10,282 nucleotides of DNA, taken from positions 1 to 10,282 of the forward strand of contig JAICHT010000115.1 of assembly GCA_025924755.1 (NCBI GenBank), in the 5' to 3' direction. A program made the translations under genes and the position numbers. The notes below the pieces were generated by a model, which was not told where the DNA came from, made no database searches, and was given only the letters and a program-made list of their open reading frames with translations. Positions 6,590 to 10,282 of the stretch are shown one piece after another (the stretch's first letter is position 1; the number at the start of each line of letters is the position of its first letter). This DNA comes from Chitinophagaceae bacterium (lineage in GTDB: Bacteria > Bacteroidota > Bacteroidia > Chitinophagales > Chitinophagaceae).

Positions 6590-7063
6590 TTAAATACTGA
6601 TCTCTTCTACTTTAAATTTAAGCACACCCACCGGTGCAGTTACTTCAGCTACTTCGCCAATTTGCTTGCCCAGCAGGCCTTTACCTATCGGAGAGCCCAC
6701 AGAAATTTTACCGGCTTTCAGGTCGGCTTCTTTTTCACTTACAATCTGGTACGTCACCTGCTTTTTAGTATTTAAATTGGTAACTCTTACTTTGGTTAAG
6801 ATAGATACTTTGCTGGTATCAATATTACTTTCGTCTACAATACGTGCCGTGGCAATAGCTCCTTCAAGGGCTGCTATCCTGGCTTCTAAAAGTCCCTGTG
6901 CTTCTTTGGCAGCATCATACTCCGCATTTTCTTTTAAGTCGCCTTTTTCCCTGGCTTCGCCAATGGCCCTGGAAGCAGCCGGCCTATCTACAGACCGCAT
7001 ATGCTGCAGCTCTGCTCTCATTTGTTCAAACGTCTCCTTGGTTACGTATTGAATATCACTCAT
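6590..7063 (-). CDS. greA: Transcription elongation factor GreA
   Basis: GreA enters the secondary channel of RNA polymerase and stimulates cleavage of the backtracked RNA 3' end, rescuing stalled complexes. The 157-residue length equals the family norm (158 in E. coli). The N-terminal coiled coil (about residues 8-75) has GEAREKGDLKENAEYDAAKE at its tip. D42 and E45 there match the acidic residues that hold the catalytic metal. The C-terminal FKBP-like domain shows ISVGSPIGKGLLGKQIGE (residues 120-137). I placed the start at ATG 7061-7063, giving MSDIQYVTKETFEQM as in the family. The in-frame upstream ATG at 7138 would add 25 unrelated residues encoded by a hairpin. The leader holds a candidate promoter and a terminator-like hairpin, which suggests attenuation. 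The HIT gene follows. Confidence 0.96.
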   Translation of the reverse strand: MSDIQYVTKETFEQMRAELQHMRSVDRPAASRAIGEAREKGDLKENAEYDAAKEAQGLLEARIAALEGAIATARIVDESNIDTSKVSILTKVRVTNLNTKKQVTYQIVSEKEADLKAGKISVGSPIGKGLLGKQIGEVAEVTAPVGVLKFKVEEISI

Positions 7064-7086
7064 AAAAATTCTTTTGAGGTAAATTG

Positions 7087-7124
7087 AAAAAAATAGCAAC
7101 GCCTCAGACGTACTGAAGCGTTGC
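7087..7124 (-). terminator. Terminator-like hairpin after the dehydrogenase gene, in the greA leader
   Basis: On the minus strand GCAACGCTTCAG and CTGAGGCGTTGC form a 12-position stem with one mismatch and a 5-base loop (stem arms 7113-7124 and 7096-7107). The stem is followed directly by TATTTTTTTC, a good U-tract. It lies about 39 bases past the dehydrogenase stop and about 23 bases before the greA start. It can end the rsmA-dehydrogenase transcript and, if greA starts upstream of it, attenuate greA. No T-run follows on the plus strand. Confidence 0.8.
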
Positions 7125-7135
7125 ATTACATAAAA

Positions 7136-7143
7136 CAAATATA
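7136..7143 (-). promoter_or_regulatory. Candidate -7 promoter element for greA
   Basis: On the minus strand TATATTTG matches the Bacteroidota -7 consensus TAnnTTTG exactly. Transcription would begin near 7130, a few bases before the terminator-like hairpin, giving a greA leader of about 67 bases. I found no clear -33 TTG box. The best candidate, TTTC, sits at poor spacing. Confidence 0.5.
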
Positions 7144-7162
7144 ATACTTTATTTAGAAGAAA

Positions 7163-8098
7163 CTATTCCTGCAGGCCGAGCTTATCGAGCAGCACTTTCG
7201 CCATTTTAAAGTACGCCTCGTGGCTGTACCCTGCAATATGCGGCGTTATTATCACGTGTGGGTGCGTAGTTAAATACCGAAGCTGTGCTTTCTCTTTGTC
7301 ATCGTAGGTGTCCAGCTTTTCATTTTCCAGCACATCCAACGCGGCACCTGAAATCTGGTTGTTTTCTAAAGCTGATATCAAAGCCGCGGTATCCATTATT
7401 TTTCCCCGGCAGGCATTTATAAAGTAGGGTTTTCGTTTCAGTTGTTCAAAAAAGCGGGCATCCGCCATATGGTAGGTTTCATCCGTTAAAGGCACATGAA
7501 AGCTGATAACGTCGACATTTTTGCAGATTGCATCCAACGTACTTTCCTGAATATCACCATTGGAAAAACCGGTTTTATATTTATCATATGCCAATACGGT
7601 ACAGCCAAACGGTTGCAGCAGCCGGGCAAAAGCCGATCCGTTGTTACCAAAGCCCACAATGCCGACTGTTTTTCCGCTAAGCTCGGTGCCGCGGTTTTCA
7701 TTTCTTAACCAAAGCCCTTCTTTTATTTCTGAAAATGAATTTTGCAGGTTATTCATCAAACCTAGCAGCAACCCCAATACATGTTCAGCTACTGCATTTC
7801 TATTACCTTCGGGTGTACTGATGCACTGAATGCCTTTTTGTGCTGCATACTCCACATCAATCTTTTCCATACCGCTGCCTAATCTTCCAATCCAGGCTAG
7901 TTCCGTAGCCTGGTCTAATATAGCCTCATCAATTTTTAACCGCGTAGTTACTACCAATCCATATATATCATTGATAGTTGCATAGAGTTCTTCGTAAGTA
8001 ATCTTTGGCTGATAGCTTACTTCGTAACCATGCTTGTCAAACTGCTGCAATAAATAGGGGTGCACTTCTGCCGAAATGATTATTTTCTTCGGATTCAT
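7163..8098 (-). CDS. D-2-hydroxyacid dehydrogenase (phosphoglycerate dehydrogenase-like, NAD-dependent)
   Basis: A 311-residue enzyme of the D-isomer-specific 2-hydroxyacid dehydrogenase family, which interconverts 2-hydroxy acids and 2-oxo acids with NAD(H). The Rossmann-fold motif is GIVGFGNNG (G149, G151, G154), followed 18 residues later by D172, which should bind the NAD ribose. The catalytic residues are R231 in NACRG, E260 in DVLENE and H287 in TPHIAG. It lacks the C-terminal ACT domain of long 3-phosphoglycerate dehydrogenases. The substrate is uncertain: 3-phosphoglycerate (serA-like), glycerate, lactate or another 2-hydroxy acid is possible. The start codon overlaps the rsmA stop as TAATG, so translation is probably coupled to rsmA. 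A terminator-like hairpin follows the gene. Confidence 0.9.
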   Translation of the reverse strand: MNPKKIIISAEVHPYLLQQFDKHGYEVSYQPKITYEELYATINDIYGLVVTTRLKIDEAILDQATELAWIGRLGSGMEKIDVEYAAQKGIQCISTPEGNRNAVAEHVLGLLLGLMNNLQNSFSEIKEGLWLRNENRGTELSGKTVGIVGFGNNGSAFARLLQPFGCTVLAYDKYKTGFSNGDIQESTLDAICKNVDVISFHVPLTDETYHMADARFFEQLKRKPYFINACRGKIMDTAALISALENNQISGAALDVLENEKLDTYDDKEKAQLRYLTTHPHVIITPHIAGYSHEAYFKMAKVLLDKLGLQE

Positions 8099-8850
8099 TA
8101 TTTCATTAAAAAGGTTAAACCGGCAAAATCAGAAACCGATAATTGCTCGGCACGTTTATTAAAAATTTCCTGCTGCAATATTGCTGCATCAAACAATGCT
8201 TTGCAGGCATTGCGCAAAGTTTTGCGGCGCTGTCCAAAAGCGCTTTTTACCAATAAGGTGAACAACCGTTCATCTTTTACAGCAACCGCCTGCTTTTTTG
8301 GTATTAATTTTATGACCGCACTTTTTACTTTTGGTGGTGGATTAAAACAAGTTTCTGATACTTCAAATAAATAGTGCACCTCGTAAAAAGCCTGCACCAG
8401 CACACTGGTTACACCGTATATCTTACTGCCTTCTTTTGCAGCCAGGCGTTGCGCCACTTCTTTTTGAAACATACCAATCATGCCTTGCACAGCACCTTTC
8501 CATTCCATTATTTTAAAAACGATCTGGGTGGAAATATTATAGGGAAAATTGCCCACTATGGTAAAAGGTTCATCAAAAGGCTGGCTGATTTCTAAAAAGC
8601 TTTGATGAATTATTTTATTATGAAGCTCCGGGTATTGCTGTTGTAAAAACGCTACTTTTTCATCGTCTATTTCCACTGCTTTAAAATTAATACCGGGTAG
8701 CTGAATCAGGTATTTGGTGAGGGCACCGCCGCCCGGCCCTACCTCCAGCAAATTTGTAAAAGCACATTCCCTCAATGCTTCAACAATTTTACGGCAGATA
8801 TTTTCATCTTTTAAAAAGTGCTGGCCCAGCGATTTTTTAAGGGTGTACAT
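8098..8850 (-). CDS. rsmA: 16S rRNA (adenine1518-N6/adenine1519-N6)-dimethyltransferase RsmA
   Basis: RsmA (KsgA) dimethylates two adjacent adenines in helix 45 of 16S rRNA late in 30S subunit assembly, using S-adenosylmethionine. Loss in other bacteria gives kasugamycin resistance. The 250-residue protein begins with KKSLGQHFLKDENI, which binds near the cofactor. It then has LEVGPGGGALT (motif I, residues 35-45), the acidic E60 that contacts SAM ribose, and the catalytic NFPYNIST (residues 101-108, usually NLPYNI). FQKEVAQRL, FNPPPKVKSAVI and SAFGQRRKTLRN complete the family pattern. The start at ATG 8848-8850 fits the family. An in-frame ATG at 8877 would lie inside the upstream terminator stem. 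The dehydrogenase gene follows with a one-base overlap. Confidence 0.95.
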   Translation of the reverse strand: MYTLKKSLGQHFLKDENICRKIVEALRECAFTNLLEVGPGGGALTKYLIQLPGINFKAVEIDDEKVAFLQQQYPELHNKIIHQSFLEISQPFDEPFTIVGNFPYNISTQIVFKIMEWKGAVQGMIGMFQKEVAQRLAAKEGSKIYGVTSVLVQAFYEVHYLFEVSETCFNPPPKVKSAVIKLIPKKQAVAVKDERLFTLLVKSAFGQRRKTLRNACKALFDAAILQQEIFNKRAEQLSVSDFAGLTFLMK

Positions 8851-8851
8851 T

Positions 8852-8865
8852 AGTACAAAAGTACT
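8852..8865 (-). promoter_or_regulatory. Candidate rsmA -7 element within a small inverted repeat
   Basis: On the minus strand TACTTTTG (8856-8863) matches TAnnTTTG exactly and ends only 5 bases before the rsmA ATG, so the message would be leaderless or nearly so. The same bases form the inverted repeat AGTAC-4 nt-GTACT (8852-8865), which could be an operator or simply chance. The upstream gene is closed off by a terminator, so rsmA does need its own promoter near here. No -33 box at normal spacing was found. Confidence 0.42.
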
Positions 8866-8870
8866 GGTAT

Positions 8871-8904
8871 AAAACAAAACCCTCCGTGCAGGGGGTTTTG
8901 TTTT
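8871..8904 (-). terminator. Intrinsic terminator after the T9SS cargo gene
   Basis: A 14-bp stem (arms 8871-8884 and 8891-8904, one G-U pair) with a 6-base loop. It has a GC core of about five pairs and an AAAACAAAA / TTTTGTTTT outer part that supplies the U-rich tail in either direction. It begins 30 bases after the stop of the cargo protein gene and separates that gene from rsmA. Confidence 0.9.
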
Positions 8905-8934
8905 ACAGCTTTTATATATTGTTTTCGGGATGGC

Positions 8935-10282
8935 TTATCTTTTTACCACTTTTTGTTTCCATAGTTGATTATTGCCAATAGCTTCTATAGTATAAATGCC
9001 AGCCGCCAACCTGCCTAAATTGGATAACGTATAAACGCTCTGGCCAATATTTAATACTGCCTGTTCACTTCTTACCAATCTTCCACCTGCCTCATATATA
9101 TTAATTTGCACTTTGCTATTTTGAGCCACGGTAAAACGTAAGTTAAGCCTATCGCTAAATGGATTACCCATCACCTCCATTCCTTGTTGCGAATACCGGC
9201 GAACCACCACCACCGGCGAATAAGTGAACCGGCCATCATAGTCAACCCACTTTAACCGATAGAAATAAGAAGTATTGTTAATATCCACATCTTTATAGGT
9301 ATAAGTAGCACCAGCATAACTGTTTTTTGCAGGCTGGCTTTGAATTTCTTTATAACTATTGCCGTCGGTGCTTCTCTCCATTTTGTAATACAATACGTTG
9401 CTCTCGTCTGTTACCTGCCATTGAAGCTGGTTGTAATCGTTAACCGCAGTGCCGGTAAAAGAAACAAGGGTAATGGGCAATACGCCAGAGTACAGGGGGC
9501 CTGTATATGCTCCTTTGCCATGGGTAGCTATTACCAGTTGCTGATCGGCAGTGGGCTGAATATCCATTACCTGCACATAATCCGTAAAGCCATTGTTGTA
9601 ATCGTACCAGGTGGCACCCCTATTAGGACTCACATATACACCCATATCGCCGCCGGCATAAATAACCTTCGGGTTTACCGGGTCAATTAAAATAGCATTA
9701 AACGGCACATCGGGTAAACCGGTACCCACGCTGGCCCAAGTGGTTCCTCCGTTGCCGGTTACATATACATGCGAAGTACCAAAGCCGGCTAATACAATAA
9801 ATACACTGTCGCTATAAGTAGGGCTTATGGCAAAATCCATTACAAAACGATCGGGCAAGGTTCCTTTTACGCTGGTCATTGGCAGGGTGCTGCCGCCATT
9901 AGTGCTTTTTAATATATTGGGCTGGCCGGTAACGTAAATATTATCCGCATCATTATCGTATTGTGCAAAAGGCGAAGTTGAAACATATAAAATATCGCCA
10001 TTGGCATCCGATGGGGCTACTGCCATAGCTATCGCGGTTTTATGAACCTGCTCTATTAAACTGGTTGATGCGGTGGAGACTGTAGTAGAGGTGGCATTTC
10101 CGTTGGTCCAGGTTTTACCACCATCAATACTCTTGTGCAAATTGTCTGAGCCTACATACATTACTGAAGGCTTCTTTTTGCTAATAGCCATTGGGGATAC
10201 AAATGCAGAACGCGAATCGGCCACACTACCCAAATAACTTAATACATTAGTAGTGGTACTTCCGCCGTTTGTTGATAACCAC
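8935..10282 (-). CDS. T9SS-secreted Asp-box (BNR/sortilin-like) repeat protein, C-terminal part
   Basis: The reading frame is open to the right edge, so this is the last 448 codons of a longer protein whose N terminus is outside the window. The TTG at 10231-10233 is internal. Five Asp-box-like turns of the form S/T-x-D/N-x-G-x-T-W/F are visible: STNGGSTT at the edge, SIDGGKTW (10108-10131), STNGGSTL, TGNGGTTW and SPNRGATW. These are typical of beta-propellers of the sortilin/BNR kind. A fibronectin-III-like module follows, beginning LPITLVSFTGTA and including YYKMERSTDGNSY. The protein ends with a type IX secretion sorting domain (NPFSDRLNLRF, INIYEAGGRLV, LAAGIYTIE, KQKVVKR), which in the family directs passage through the outer membrane. 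It is probably cell-surface or extracellular. The ligand or enzyme activity is unknown. Its own terminator follows. Confidence 0.87.
   Translation of the reverse strand, partial: WLSTNGGSTTTNVLSYLGSVADSRSAFVSPMAISKKKPSVMYVGSDNLHKSIDGGKTWTNGNATSTTVSTASTSLIEQVHKTAIAMAVAPSDANGDILYVSTSPFAQYDNDADNIYVTGQPNILKSTNGGSTLPMTSVKGTLPDRFVMDFAISPTYSDSVFIVLAGFGTSHVYVTGNGGTTWASVGTGLPDVPFNAILIDPVNPKVIYAGGDMGVYVSPNRGATWYDYNNGFTDYVQVMDIQPTADQQLVIATHGKGAYTGPLYSGVLPITLVSFTGTAVNDYNQLQWQVTDESNVLYYKMERSTDGNSYKEIQSQPAKNSYAGATYTYKDVDINNTSYFYRLKWVDYDGRFTYSPVVVVRRYSQQGMEVMGNPFSDRLNLRFTVAQNSKVQINIYEAGGRLVRSEQAVLNIGQSVYTLSNLGRLAAGIYTIEAIGNNQLWKQKVVKR

Noticed and set aside
6666..7052. A 128-codon plus-strand open frame opposite greA
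   Set aside because: It is a shadow of the well-supported greA gene. The translation has serine- and leucine-rich low-complexity character and no recognisable domain.
7064..7138. Upstream ATG extending GreA by 25 residues
   Set aside because: It would place a terminator-like hairpin in the coding sequence and make GreA longer than the family, which normally starts near MSDIQYVTKE.
9340..9690. A 116-codon plus-strand open frame
   Set aside because: It is antisense to the T9SS cargo gene, whose Asp-box repeats and FnIII-like module fix the real frame.
1..10282. Search for a defence island, prophage, CRISPR array or mobile element
   Set aside because: No transposase, integrase, direct-repeat array or toxin-antitoxin pair was seen. 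Every recognised gene is a housekeeping, transport or surface-protein gene.

Overview
The window is about 10.3 kb of compact chromosomal DNA that looks like a Bacteroidota genome, most likely family Chitinophagaceae. The evidence is a DUF3098 gene between ftsX and uppP, a secreted protein ending in a type IX secretion (T9SS) sorting domain, almost no Shine-Dalgarno sequences, and exact matches to the Bacteroidota -7 promoter motif TAnnTTTG upstream of three genes. The family assignment rests on overall protein resemblance and is tentative. I see no rRNA, tRNA, CRISPR array, insertion sequence or prophage, and no gene-free stretch longer than about 100 bases.

Left part, plus strand: the 3' end of ftsX (cell division ABC transporter permease), a small DUF3098 membrane protein, and uppP (undecaprenyl-diphosphate phosphatase), closed by a strong intrinsic terminator at 1494-1527. 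A second plus-strand unit follows: a UMF1-type major facilitator transporter overlapping a metallo-beta-lactamase-fold hydrolase by ATGA.

Middle: a minus-strand pair, a seven-to-nine-helix flippase-like membrane protein (LPG synthase TM family) whose end overlaps the start of an exported DUF3108 protein, converges on the hydrolase. The Holliday junction resolvase gene ruvC (plus strand, TTG start) diverges from the flippase gene with only 23 bases between them, and converges on an HIT-family nucleotide-binding protein gene. At both convergent junctions the two stop codons share one short palindrome (TTAA and TTATAA).

Right part, all minus strand, in transcription order from the right edge: the 3' part of a large T9SS cargo protein with Asp-box (BNR/sortilin-like) repeats, a 14-bp terminator hairpin, rsmA (16S rRNA dimethyladenosine transferase), a D-2-hydroxyacid dehydrogenase overlapping rsmA by one base (TAATG), a terminator-like hairpin that also lies in the greA leader, greA (transcript cleavage factor), a structured intergenic spacer, and the HIT gene.

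Most of the window is conserved housekeeping: envelope synthesis and division (ftsX, uppP), recombination (ruvC), transcription (greA) and ribosome maturation (rsmA). The less explained parts are the flippase/DUF3108 pair, the UMF1/hydrolase pair, and the RNA-level structure around greA. I did not find a clear new multi-gene defence or mobile system.
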